IMG/VR virus record: IMGVR_UViG_3300032288_003550
Coordinates: 1 to 25,551 of that record
Origin: a virus
Direction: 5' to 3' (one strand)
DNA: 25,551 nucleotides
A program made the translations under genes and the position numbers. The notes beneath the pieces are model-generated. The model was not told the DNA's origin. It did not search any database and was given only the letters and a program-made list of their open reading frames with translations. Every line of letters begins with the position of its first letter. Within the stretch, counting starts at the first letter, position 1. Below, one piece after another: positions 1 to 5,697 of this stretch.

Positions 1-1
1 A

Positions 2-268
2 ACAACAACACAATTAGGCAGACCAGTAAATCCTAATTCAGCAAGACAACAACGCTTAGCAGAGCTAGCAGAAAAAAGAGCTAACGGAACATGTAAGCGT
101 GGCCGACCAGTTAATGGTAATAGTAAAAGACAAGAAGTGTTAAAAGCTAGGGAAGCAAAAGTAAAAAGTGGTGTTGAATTAAAACGTGGACGCCCTGTAG
201 TTGAAGGCAGTGCTCGTCAATTAAGATTAGCAGCACAAGCAGCACGTAAAGCAGCGGCTACGAAGTAA
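2..268 (+). CDS. C-terminal part of basic AT-hook-like repeat protein
   Basis: Open frame entering from the left edge; 88 residues are visible before the TAA at 266-268. It contains three copies of a GRPV core, at visible residues 6-9, 34-37 and 63-66, spaced 28 and 29 residues apart. Two are preceded by Lys-Arg (KRGRPV) and each is followed by an N/S/R/Q-rich stretch and a charged helix-like segment. K-R-G-R-P is the core of the AT-hook, which binds the minor groove of AT-rich DNA, so a nucleoid- or genome-binding role is plausible. The protein is strongly basic and ends in an Ala/Arg/Lys tail. The start and total length lie outside the window, so the number of repeats is unknown. The frame is clear; the DNA-binding function is an inference. 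A terminator hairpin follows at once. Confidence 0.8.
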   Translation, partial: TTTQLGRPVNPNSARQQRLAELAEKRANGTCKRGRPVNGNSKRQEVLKAREAKVKSGVELKRGRPVVEGSARQLRLAAQAARKAAATK

Positions 269-288
269 TTGATTGAAACGATTGGAAA

Positions 289-310
289 AAGGACCTCGTA
301 AGGGGTCCTT
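289..310 (+). terminator. Hairpin terminator after the AT-hook-like gene
   Basis: AAGGACC (289-295) pairs perfectly with GGTCCTT (304-310) around an 8-base loop, 20 bases after the stop codon. Only a short T/A-rich tail follows, so termination may be modest. Confidence 0.65.
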
Positions 311-563
311 ATCTATTCGTGTATATATGCGTACGTATGCATACTACAATTATATATAGCCCATGCGCGCTGATGTCCATATAACGGCGGCGCCGCAACA
401 AAAGTGAATATGATGAACTCACAGAGCTTATACACTAAACTCACGCCGATGCGTATATCCATATATCACACATACATTTCCAACTAACCCATTTTGCATA
501 AAATCCACAGGTGCGCGACCAAAGGAAAACCAAAATTTCTTTACCATCGACAAAGTATATACT
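311..563. other. GC-rich, palindrome-dense intergenic region
   Basis: About 250 bases with no convincing gene. Base composition differs from the AT-rich surroundings. Short palindromes crowd the first 90 bases: an imperfect 24-base inverted repeat at 321-344 centred on CGTACG (330-335), ATGCAT at 337-342, GCGCGC near 365-370 and the perfect 10-base palindrome GCGGCGCCGC at 387-396. A TCCATATA string occurs twice, near 376 and 464. It could be a control region, a replication-linked element or a remnant of inserted DNA. The sequence alone does not decide. Confidence 0.4.
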
Positions 564-568
564 TATAT

Positions 569-597
569 TTGGCCCCCTAAATTTACTTTACTATATT
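569..597 (+). promoter_or_regulatory. Two-part promoter P1 (TTGGCCCCC ... TATATT)
   Basis: TTGGCCCCC at 569-577 and TATATT at 592-597, with 21 bases from the first G to the first T of TATATT. The same arrangement recurs at 1117, 1853, 23359 and 25144. TTG and TA-n-n-TT at this spacing fit Bacteroidota housekeeping promoters; the C-rich extension is extra. Expected transcription start is about 603-606, close before the lipoprotein start at 615. Confidence 0.65.
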
Positions 598-614
598 AAC
601 CAAAAATAAAAGTT

Positions 615-851
615 ATGAAAAAATTATTATTACAAAAGTATATTTACTTTTGGCTCTCATTATTTGTTGTGTTATCAATGGCATCGTGTATCGCGCCTTG
701 GAACACAAGACACCAAGCAAGAACCATGAGGAATATTTCCAGACCTCATCATTATCGTGATCGCAATGTATCACCTAATCATCGTGGTGACTATCGTCAC
801 CCAGCAGTTCGTAAACAAACTCGTAAAGCGCTTATACAAAATGGTAATTAG
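615..851 (+). CDS. Small basic lipoprotein
   Basis: 78 residues. The N-terminus is a classic lipoprotein signal: Met-Lys-Lys, a hydrophobic core at about residues 10-24, then S-M-A-S-Cys with Cys25 as the lipidated residue. The mature part is about 53 residues, rich in Arg and His, without a recognisable domain. It would be anchored in a membrane facing the periplasm or the outer surface. Small phage lipoproteins often alter the host envelope, for example in superinfection exclusion, but nothing here shows that directly. The start follows promoter P1 with an A-rich leader and no Shine-Dalgarno. The 3' end overlaps the next small gene by 11 bases, suggesting co-translation. The gene is credible; its function is unknown. 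Confidence 0.75.
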   Translation: MKKLLLQKYIYFWLSLFVVLSMASCIAPWNTRHQARTMRNISRPHHYRDRNVSPNHRGDYRHPAVRKQTRKALIQNGN

Positions 852-954
852 TATTATAATCGCAACAATAATTTCAGTACTTTGGGTACGTGGTATTGAC
901 CACATGAAAAATAACCACCCAGATTACGATGGTAAAGATCTATTTAACGAATAA
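841..954 (+). CDS. 37-residue single-pass membrane peptide
   Basis: The ATG at 841 lies inside the end of the lipoprotein gene in another frame. The product has a hydrophobic helix at about residues 2-16 and a polar tail with N-H-P-D-Y-D-G and a C-terminal L-F-N-E. That tail resembles short conserved membrane peptides I associate with T4-like marine phages, though I cannot name a family. A longer frame from 757 exists, but it would overlap the lipoprotein almost entirely and add an unneeded N-terminus, so I prefer 841. Probably an inner-membrane micropeptide; role unknown. Confidence 0.6.
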   Translation: MVISIIIATIISVLWVRGIDHMKNNHPDYDGKDLFNE

Positions 955-966
955 AAAACAAACTAT

Positions 967-1068
967 ATGTCAAAAAACAGCCCAAAACAAGCAACCGAGG
1001 CCATCAAAGAATGGTTACAATGGATGAAATCCAAAACTACTAAAAATGTTACACCATATCGTAGATAG
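967..1068 (+). CDS. 33-residue hypothetical peptide
   Basis: ATG at 967, stop TAG at 1066-1068. The product is a short basic peptide with a predicted amphipathic helix (A-T-E-A-I-K-E-W-L-Q-W-M-K) followed by a Lys/Arg-rich tail. It lies 12 bases after the previous gene with an A-rich leader like those of other genes here. No family recognised. Its position in a tight run of small genes and its position just before a hairpin terminator favour a real gene, but the short length keeps confidence moderate. Confidence 0.5.
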   Translation: MSKNSPKQATEAIKEWLQWMKSKTTKNVTPYRR

Positions 1069-1098
1069 GTATATACGTATGGAGGTAGTGTAGTGGTG

Positions 1099-1126
1099 AG
1101 GACTTCATGTTAATGCTTGGAGTCCT
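1099..1126 (+). terminator. Hairpin (terminator) overlapping promoter P2
   Basis: AGGACTTCA (1099-1107) pairs with TGGAGTCCT (1118-1126): nine pairs including one G-T, with a 10-base loop. It lies 30 bases after the 33-residue gene. Its 3' arm is also the upstream box of the following promoter. Confidence 0.55.
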
Positions 1127-1145
1127 TAGATATTTATATTATATT
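1117..1145 (+). promoter_or_regulatory. Two-part promoter P2 (TTGGAGTCC ... TATATT)
   Basis: TTGGAGTCC at 1117-1125 and TATATT at 1140-1145. First G (1119) to first T (1140) is 21 bases, as in the other four copies. The C-rich box is the most diverged of the five. Predicted start near 1152, giving a leader of roughly 35 bases before the lipoprotein at 1189. A TATTTATAT string overlaps at 1131-1139. Confidence 0.55.
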
Positions 1146-1188
1146 AACATATTATTAACCCTTTAAAAATTTAAACCTTAAAAACAAA

Positions 1189-1374
1189 ATGAAAAAATTA
1201 TTTGTTCTATTTGCTTGCGTAGCATTATTTGCCGCTTGTAATTCTGGCGCTACTGAAACTACTTGTACTTCGACTGAAGAAGTTAGTGATTCTACTGCTG
1301 TAGAAATGGTAGCTACATCAACTGAAACTGTTGATGCTAGTACAGCTACTGTAGAAGCTACTGCTACTAAGTAA
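1189..1374 (+). CDS. Small Thr/Ser/Glu-rich lipoprotein
   Basis: 61 residues. The signal peptide M-K-K-L-F-V-L-F-A-C-V-A-L-F-A-A-Cys ends in a lipobox (F-A-A-C) with Cys17 as the lipid attachment site. The mature 44 residues are almost entirely Thr, Ser, Ala, Val and Glu, acidic and low in complexity, as expected for an extended or disordered chain rather than a folded domain. No Bacteroidota surface-export signal is evident after the Cys. The gene is monocistronic in appearance, with promoter P2 upstream and a strong terminator 12 bases downstream, which suggests independent and perhaps high expression. Its likely place is an envelope membrane; host-envelope modification or entry exclusion is a guess only. 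Confidence 0.8.
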   Translation: MKKLFVLFACVALFAACNSGATETTCTSTEEVSDSTAVEMVATSTETVDASTATVEATATK

Positions 1375-1385
1375 TTAGATAAACA

Positions 1386-1412
1386 GGCCTCGTATTTATA
1401 TGCGAGGCTTTT
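1386..1412 (+). terminator. Rho-independent terminator
   Basis: GCCTCG (1387-1392) pairs with CGAGGC (1403-1408), extended inward by three further pairs including a G-T, with a TTAT loop, followed by TTTT at 1409-1412. The clearest terminator in the window; it ends the lipoprotein transcript. Confidence 0.85.
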
Positions 1413-1425
1413 ATCGTGCTTTATT

Positions 1426-1851
1426 ATGAATATCAAAAATATATTTGATGCTTTTAACTCGGAGAACTTTCAAAACGATGACGAGACATCGCTTTTGATG
1501 GATTTTTCCGAGCATCCTTTGTTCTGGATTAGTGGTTTTAATAAAATTATTGATAACCATTTGTTTTTTACTCAATACACTGTTAAAACATTTAAGAATA
1601 TTTCCCCTGATGTTAATATCGATGAATTAGAGAAAGCTGGAGAGGAATTAATGTTTAGGAAAGCTTGGGATTATATCAAGAGTATTGATTTAAATAAAAA
1701 TTTTCATGTGGAGTGTCTAAAGAGTAAGGCAAGTAGGGATTTTATGTATAATCTACAAATCAGTATACAATTTTTTGAGTTACATGAGGAATATGAGAAA
1801 TGTGCTCTTTTGAAAAACATTGAAACAACAATTGAAGAGTTTTTGAAATAA
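1426..1851 (+). CDS. Conserved-looking hypothetical phage protein
   Basis: 141 residues, acidic and helical, with no signal peptide or membrane segment. Features: an acidic N-terminus (D-F-S-E-H-P-L-F-W at about 26-34), a central F-R-K-A-W-D-Y-I-K helix at about 77-85, and a C-terminal F-F-E-L-H-E-E-Y-E-K-C-A-L-L-K helix at about 116-130. I recognise no domain; the C-terminal pattern resembles uncharacterised proteins of T4-like phages. It starts 14 bases after a terminator, so transcription must come from readthrough or an unseen promoter. Its stop codon lies two bases before promoter P3. It is probably cytoplasmic; function unknown. Confidence 0.75.
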   Translation: MNIKNIFDAFNSENFQNDDETSLLMDFSEHPLFWISGFNKIIDNHLFFTQYTVKTFKNISPDVNIDELEKAGEELMFRKAWDYIKSIDLNKNFHVECLKSKASRDFMYNLQISIQFFELHEEYEKCALLKNIETTIEEFLK

Positions 1852-1852
1852 C

Positions 1853-1881
1853 TTGGCCCCCAGAATTTTTGTATGTATATT
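1853..1881 (+). promoter_or_regulatory. Two-part promoter P3 (TTGGCCCCC ... TATATT)
   Basis: TTGGCCCCC at 1853-1861, identical over nine bases to the P1 box, and TATATT at 1876-1881 with the same 21-base offset. The TATATT box lies in the loop of a small inverted repeat (GTATG 1871-1875, CATAC 1885-1889). It would produce a leader of about 90 bases before the gene at 1979. Confidence 0.6.
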
Positions 1882-1978
1882 TTTCATACGGGGTTCAAGA
1901 GAAAGATGGATATGAGAGAAAGGGATGAATGAATAAACGGGTGATGGGGTAAGAAATAAACTATATAAATATAAACTT
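1882..1978 (+). promoter_or_regulatory. Purine-rich leader with T4-type late promoter TATAAATA
   Basis: The stretch 1891-1960 is rich in G and A and contains several short ATG-started frames that close quickly (for example 1906-1932, eight codons). An exact copy of the T4 late promoter core, TATAAATA, lies at 1964-1971. A start about seven bases further on would coincide with the ATG at 1979. So the downstream genes may have one early/middle and one late start. The motif is AT-only in an AT-rich genome, so chance occurrence is possible. Confidence 0.4.
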
Positions 1979-2179
1979 ATGAGAAACAGAGAAGCATCTC
2001 TTAGAAAAGTCGATCAAATCGATTCATCTTTGAAAAAATTAATTTCATTCCTTAGAAGGGGTGATGAACAATCTTTTAATAGCACATTAGAAGATATGAA
2101 TGAACAAATTGATCAACTTAGAACCTATATTGAATCAGAACGTATCGATGGATATGAAATGAATCCTTCAGCACAATAA
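1979..2179 (+). CDS. 66-residue coiled-coil hypothetical protein
   Basis: A short, highly charged, helical protein. Heptad-like hydrophobic spacing runs through V-D-Q-I-D-S-S-L-K-K-L-I-S-F-L and again through L-E-D-M-N-E-Q-I-D-Q-L-R-T-Y-I, so two helices or a helical hairpin are likely. No catalytic motif, membrane segment or Cys. It ends two bases before the HD-domain gene and is surely co-transcribed with it. It may act as a partner or regulator of that enzyme, judged from position only. Confidence 0.65.
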   Translation: MRNREASLRKVDQIDSSLKKLISFLRRGDEQSFNSTLEDMNEQIDQLRTYIESERIDGYEMNPSAQ

Positions 2180-2181
2180 TT

Positions 2182-2964
2182 ATGAAATTAACAGAAGAAC
2201 AAATCAAATCTAATTGGGATGAGTTCATTGGTTATATTGATACTTACATCTCAGAACCACGTAAAAACGCTTTAAAGGCGTTTTATGAAAAATATGCGGA
2301 GCGTATAGCACTTATGCCGGCCGCTCATAAAAAAGAATATCATAACGCTTTTCCCGGCGGATATATCGAACACGTTAACCGTGTTATTCAAGCTGCTCTT
2401 AAATTTGAAGAATTATGGTCTGAATTTGGTGTGACTAAAAATTACACTATTGAAGAATTAGTATTCTCAGCTATGAATCACGATTTAGGTAAAATGGGTG
2501 ATGAAAACCATGAAGCATATATTCCTCAAACAGACCAATGGCGTAAAGATAAATTAGGTGAAGATTATAAATTTAATGATAAACTTGAATTTATGTCAGT
2601 TCCAGATCGTGGTTTATATTTACTTACTCAGCATGGTATTTTATATACTAAAAATGAAATGTTAGCTATTAAATTACATGATGGTTTATATGATGATGCT
2701 AACAAGCCATATTTAATGTCTTACATGCCAGAAACTAAACCACGTACATCTTTGGTTTATATTCTACATCAGGCTGATTTAATGGCTGCGCGTATTGAAT
2801 TTGAGCGTGAATGGTTTCCAAAACTATATGGAGATAATTTGGAGAATAAAGGAAAGGGTAGTACATTGAAATCAGATAAAAAAACTAACATTAAAACCAA
2901 AGCATTAGGTAATATTAAAAGCGAAGGTTTAAAAAATGTAATGCAAGATTTTTTTAACGACTAA
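2182..2964 (+). CDS. HD-domain phosphohydrolase
   Basis: 260 residues. The HD superfamily signature is visible: His64 in G-G-Y-I-E-H, the paired His100-Asp101 in N-H-D-L-G-K, a further His166-Asp167 in L-H-D-G, and a distal Asp199 in H-Q-A-D. These are the usual ligands of one or two divalent metals in enzymes that hydrolyse phosphate esters of nucleotides. The catalytic region spans roughly residues 55-215; a Lys-rich low-complexity segment (about 221-245) and a short C-terminal helix follow. Substrate cannot be read from sequence: dNTP, cyclic or alarmone nucleotides, or nucleoside monophosphates are all possible. It may serve nucleotide metabolism or counter a nucleotide-signalling defence, both inferences. 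A terminator hairpin follows. Confidence 0.8.
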   Translation: MKLTEEQIKSNWDEFIGYIDTYISEPRKNALKAFYEKYAERIALMPAAHKKEYHNAFPGGYIEHVNRVIQAALKFEELWSEFGVTKNYTIEELVFSAMNHDLGKMGDENHEAYIPQTDQWRKDKLGEDYKFNDKLEFMSVPDRGLYLLTQHGILYTKNEMLAIKLHDGLYDDANKPYLMSYMPETKPRTSLVYILHQADLMAARIEFEREWFPKLYGDNLENKGKGSTLKSDKKTNIKTKALGNIKSEGLKNVMQDFFND

Positions 2965-2983
2965 TAAAAAATAAAAATAAATA

Positions 2984-3013
2984 AAGGTTGTAATCTCATG
3001 GTTACAGCCTTTT
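2984..3013 (+). terminator. Rho-independent terminator after the HD gene
   Basis: AAGGTTGTAA (2984-2993) pairs with TTACAGCCTT (3002-3011): ten pairs with one G-T, an 8-base loop and TTTT at 3010-3013. Confidence 0.8.
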
Positions 3014-3028
3014 CTTATACTAAAAACT

Positions 3029-3298
3029 ATGACAATTATTATTTCAATATTATCAGTATTAATAATTTTATTATTTTATACTAATTATAATTTATTAAAG
3101 AAAAATGAGAAATGTGAAGATATAATTACCACATACGAAAGGTATATGGTCAATTTATCTAATACAATTAAAGATGCAGATAAACGTTTAAAAGAAGTTG
3201 ATAGAAAAGGTTCATTCGAGAGTGATGATGAAGTAGGATTCTTTTTTATAACGCTTAAAGAAATCCAAGATCAACTTAATAATTTCAAAGTTAATTAA
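3029..3298 (+). CDS. Membrane-anchored coiled-coil peptide
   Basis: 89 residues. An N-terminal hydrophobic helix (about residues 2-19) is followed by a Lys-rich cytoplasm-type boundary and a long charged helix (about 24-62). The C-terminal part, S-D-D-E-V-G-F-F-F-I-T-L-K-E-I-Q, resembles a motif of uncharacterised proteins in T4-like phages. One transmembrane segment with a soluble helical tail suggests an inner-membrane anchor protein. The stop overlaps the start of the sigma-factor gene (TAATG at 3296-3300), so the two are translationally coupled. No promoter was recognised in the 15 bases between terminator and start. Function unknown. Confidence 0.7.
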   Translation: MTIIISILSVLIILLFYTNYNLLKKNEKCEDIITTYERYMVNLSNTIKDADKRLKEVDRKGSFESDDEVGFFFITLKEIQDQLNNFKVN

Positions 3299-3999
3299 TG
3301 AGCAAAAACTATTTTACCCAAGACACCGAAAATGCTATTGTAGCATATAATTTATGTACTGACCCAGAGGAACGTAGTAGAATTTATAATGATAGAATTC
3401 ATTATGCTTTTTTCAAACTTACTCAAAATATTATTCATACATTTAAATTTTATTATACTGAGGTGGAGAATATTGAAGATTTACAACATGAAATTATCAC
3501 ATTCCTACTCAGTAAAATGTATTTATTTGATCCCTCTAAAGGTGCTAAAGCATATTCATATTTTGGAACTATTGTTAAACGTTGGTTAATTTTATATAAT
3601 GAAAAAAATTATAAAAAACGTGTTAATTCAGTACCAGCCTCTATTCTAGAGGAAGATAATGGACATACATACGTTATTGAGGAGAATAATTCACCAAGTG
3701 ATAAATTAGGACATAATGATAAAATATCTTTATTTACAGATTTATATGTTGATCATTGTACTACAAATATATACAAATTATTTCCTAAAGAAGGTGATGC
3801 TAAGATAGCAGATGCTATACTTGAATTATTTAGAAAGCGAGATGATTTAGAGGTGTTTAATAAAAAAGCACTATACATTTATATTAGAGAAATGGTAGAT
3901 GCAAAAACTCCTAAAATTACTAAGATAGCTGATAAACTTTACGATATTTATAGAAATAGTTATGTATTCTATTTAGAAAATGGATATATAAAATTTTAA
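3298..3999 (+). CDS. gp55-like RNA polymerase sigma factor for late transcription
   Basis: 233 residues, somewhat longer than T4 gp55. Residues about 57-107 look like sigma region 2: a helix with N-I-E-D-L-Q-H-E-I, then F-D-P-S-K-G-A-K-A-Y-S-Y-F-G-T-I-V-K-R-W and a basic N-Y-K-K-R-V. This is the core-binding and promoter -10-recognising region. A C-terminal segment at about 199-220 (K-T-P-K-I-T-K-I-A-D-K-L-Y) could be a helix-turn-helix-like element. In T4, gp55 replaces the host sigma, works with the sliding clamp and gp33, and reads TATAAATA promoters. Position just upstream of the structural block fits. The assignment rests on motif recognition, so very distant sigma types remain possible. 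Confidence 0.7.
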   Translation: MSKNYFTQDTENAIVAYNLCTDPEERSRIYNDRIHYAFFKLTQNIIHTFKFYYTEVENIEDLQHEIITFLLSKMYLFDPSKGAKAYSYFGTIVKRWLILYNEKNYKKRVNSVPASILEEDNGHTYVIEENNSPSDKLGHNDKISLFTDLYVDHCTTNIYKLFPKEGDAKIADAILELFRKRDDLEVFNKKALYIYIREMVDAKTPKITKIADKLYDIYRNSYVFYLENGYIKF

Positions 4000-4006
4000 T
4001 TTTTGG

Positions 4007-4015
4007 TATTTATAA
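4007..4015 (+). promoter_or_regulatory. TATTTATAA motif, candidate late promoter
   Basis: TATTTATAA in the 29-base gap after the sigma gene and 13 bases before the first structural gene. Repeated at 6799, 8559, 19803 and 25130. Its complement contains TATAAATA, the T4 late core, in the opposite direction. Confidence 0.4.
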
Positions 4016-4028
4016 TAAATAAAATGCT

Positions 4029-4394
4029 ATGAGTAGTTTAGAATCCGATATTTTTGGTGATAAAAAGTTAAAAGACTTATTTCAAGAAATTTATCAAAAC
4101 CAAAAGAAAAAAGAAAAACAAATATCTACATTAATTGAAGAATTAAAACCTTTAATTGATGATATTGGTGACGCTACCTTAGTTGTTCCATTAATCAAAG
4201 AATATCTAGAATTAGGTGTTAAAAATGATGAACAACTTATCAAAATGGCCACTATCATCCAGCGTTGTATAGCAAACGATAATAGTGGTGGAGGAGGTGA
4301 AGGTGCATTATTAATTTCTGATGAAGAAAAAGCACAATTGCTAGGTGAAATAAATAAAATTCAAGAAAATTTAGATAAAAATGGCAAAGACTAA
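4029..4394 (+). CDS. Small hypothetical structural-block protein
   Basis: 121 residues, mainly helical and charged. It opens with an acidic D-I-F-G-D-K-K-L-K segment, continues through a Lys/Gln coiled-coil stretch (about 17-45), a hydrophobic helix with D-A-T-L-V-V-P-L-I-K-E-Y-L, a short S-G-G-G-G-E-G flexible linker (about 86-92) and a final charged helix. I recognise the general type from other T4-like genomes next to the baseplate spike gene but cannot give it a T4 number. It could be a hub or assembly protein. Its 3' end overlaps the next gene by 14 bases, which indicates coupling. No catalytic motif. Confidence 0.7.
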   Translation: MSSLESDIFGDKKLKDLFQEIYQNQKKKEKQISTLIEELKPLIDDIGDATLVVPLIKEYLELGVKNDEQLIKMATIIQRCIANDNSGGGGEGALLISDEEKAQLLGEINKIQENLDKNGKD

Positions 4395-5694
4395 TTATGG
4401 ATATAATGCACTTAATTCTAGGCTAAACTCCCAGTTATCTAATACTTCTAAAACAACCCAACCTAGTTTAACAGCTGCTAGAGTTATATCTGTTATAAGT
4501 GATGATACACATCCTAGATTTAAAGAATTAGGAGGTTGGTCAGCTTTAGGTGCTATAGAATATGATTTAGTAGCATCCCCTAGTTTTGGTTCAGATAAAT
4601 ATCCTATAGCATATCCTTTAAATTCTAATATTAAACATTATCCTTTAATTCATGAAATTGTAGAACTTAAATCTTCATTTGATAGTTCTGTTAATTCTAT
4701 TGGATCAGGACAAAATATTGTAGGACCTAGTGTAATATCTAGTCCAAAAAAATATTATACTAATATTGTTAATGTATGGAATCATCCACATCACAATGGA
4801 TATTCTTTTAAATTAAATTCATCTTTATCACAAACTAAAGACTATGATCAAACTCAAATTGGAAGTAACGTAATTACCCCAGATGAAGTACCTTCTCTTA
4901 TTTTAGGTAAAACTTTTAAAGAAAGAGATACTGTTAATCCATTATTTCCTTTTGAAGGTGATATTATATATGAAGGAAGATGGGGAAATTCAATTCGTTT
5001 TGGTAGTACTGTTATGGCTAGTGCTTCATACTCTAGTAATGATTGGTCAACAGAAGGAGTTGGAAATGATGGAGATCCAATTACTATAATTAGAAATGGT
5101 CAAGGACAAAAATTACCTTCTGGAGCTGAACCTGTTTTAGAAAATATTAATGCTGATCATTCTTCTATTTATTTAACTAGTACTCAAAATATCAAATTAG
5201 GAGCTTCTGCTGCTGATTATACAAGTTATAATCCAAATAATACCCCTGCAGAACCAAGTTCATATATAGGAGCCCAAATACTTTTAAACTCAGGCAGATT
5301 AGTTTTTAATACTTATAATGATCATTTATTATTAACATCTGCTAGATCAATTAATTTAAATGCTTTAGAATCAGTTAATATTGATTCACCTGAATTATCA
5401 GTTCAAGCTAATAAAATATATTTAGGTAAATACAAAGCAAATGAGCCATTAATGTTAGGTATTCAAACTGTAAATTTACTTAAAAATCTAGTTAAATCTT
5501 TAACTACATATATGTCTATCTCATCAATAGCTACAACTAATGTTTGTGTTCCTGGTGAAGCATTAACTTTACCTACTATTAATAGTGCGGCTCAAGATGT
5601 TTTAGATGATTTATATAATTTAAGTAAAGTTTTAGGTAGTGATCCTGAATTAAAGGATTGTAATTTAACTTCTAAAAGAAATTATACTGTATAA
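4381..5694 (+). CDS. gp5-like baseplate central spike protein, no lysozyme domain
   Basis: 437 residues. An OB-fold-like N-terminal part (about 30-210) ends with F-E-G-D-I-I-Y-E-G-R-W-G-N-S-I-R-F-G-S, a segment typical of gp5/VgrG-type spike proteins of T4-like marine phages. Residues about 260-345 carry short strand repeats (S-I-Y-L-T-S, L-L-N-S-G-R-L-V-F-N, S-I-N-L-N-A, S-V-N-I-D-S) like the triple-stranded beta-helix that forms the spike. A helical C-terminus follows. T4 gp5 has a lysozyme domain between these parts; no such domain is present here. It should form the trimeric centre of the baseplate that pierces the outer membrane. The overlap with the upstream gene gives the start; the next gene follows after three bases. 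Confidence 0.75.
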   Translation: MAKTNYGYNALNSRLNSQLSNTSKTTQPSLTAARVISVISDDTHPRFKELGGWSALGAIEYDLVASPSFGSDKYPIAYPLNSNIKHYPLIHEIVELKSSFDSSVNSIGSGQNIVGPSVISSPKKYYTNIVNVWNHPHHNGYSFKLNSSLSQTKDYDQTQIGSNVITPDEVPSLILGKTFKERDTVNPLFPFEGDIIYEGRWGNSIRFGSTVMASASYSSNDWSTEGVGNDGDPITIIRNGQGQKLPSGAEPVLENINADHSSIYLTSTQNIKLGASAADYTSYNPNNTPAEPSSYIGAQILLNSGRLVFNTYNDHLLLTSARSINLNALESVNIDSPELSVQANKIYLGKYKANEPLMLGIQTVNLLKNLVKSLTTYMSISSIATTNVCVPGEALTLPTINSAAQDVLDDLYNLSKVLGSDPELKDCNLTSKRNYTV

Positions 5695-5697
5695 AAT

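Noticed and set aside
410-487. 25-codon open frame in the GC-rich spacer
   Set aside because: Very short, no conserved-looking content, and no A-rich leader or promoter of the kind seen at other genes here.
564-571. TATATTTG as a separate Bacteroidota -7 element
   Set aside because: It matches TAnnTTTG but no TTTG lies at the right distance upstream, and the recurring two-part element just downstream explains the region better.
757-840. Upstream extension of the 37-residue membrane peptide
   Set aside because: It would lie wholly inside the lipoprotein gene and put a long segment before the membrane helix; the ATG at 841 gives a compact peptide.
1081-1126. tRNA-like segment (GTAGTGTAGTGGT resembling a D-arm)
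   Set aside because: No T-arm (TTCGANTC-type) or matching acceptor stem follows; the downstream half forms a simple hairpin instead.
1155-1436. 93-codon antisense frame over the acidic lipoprotein
   Set aside because: Arises from the low-complexity sense codons; the sense strand has signal peptide, lipobox, promoter and terminator.
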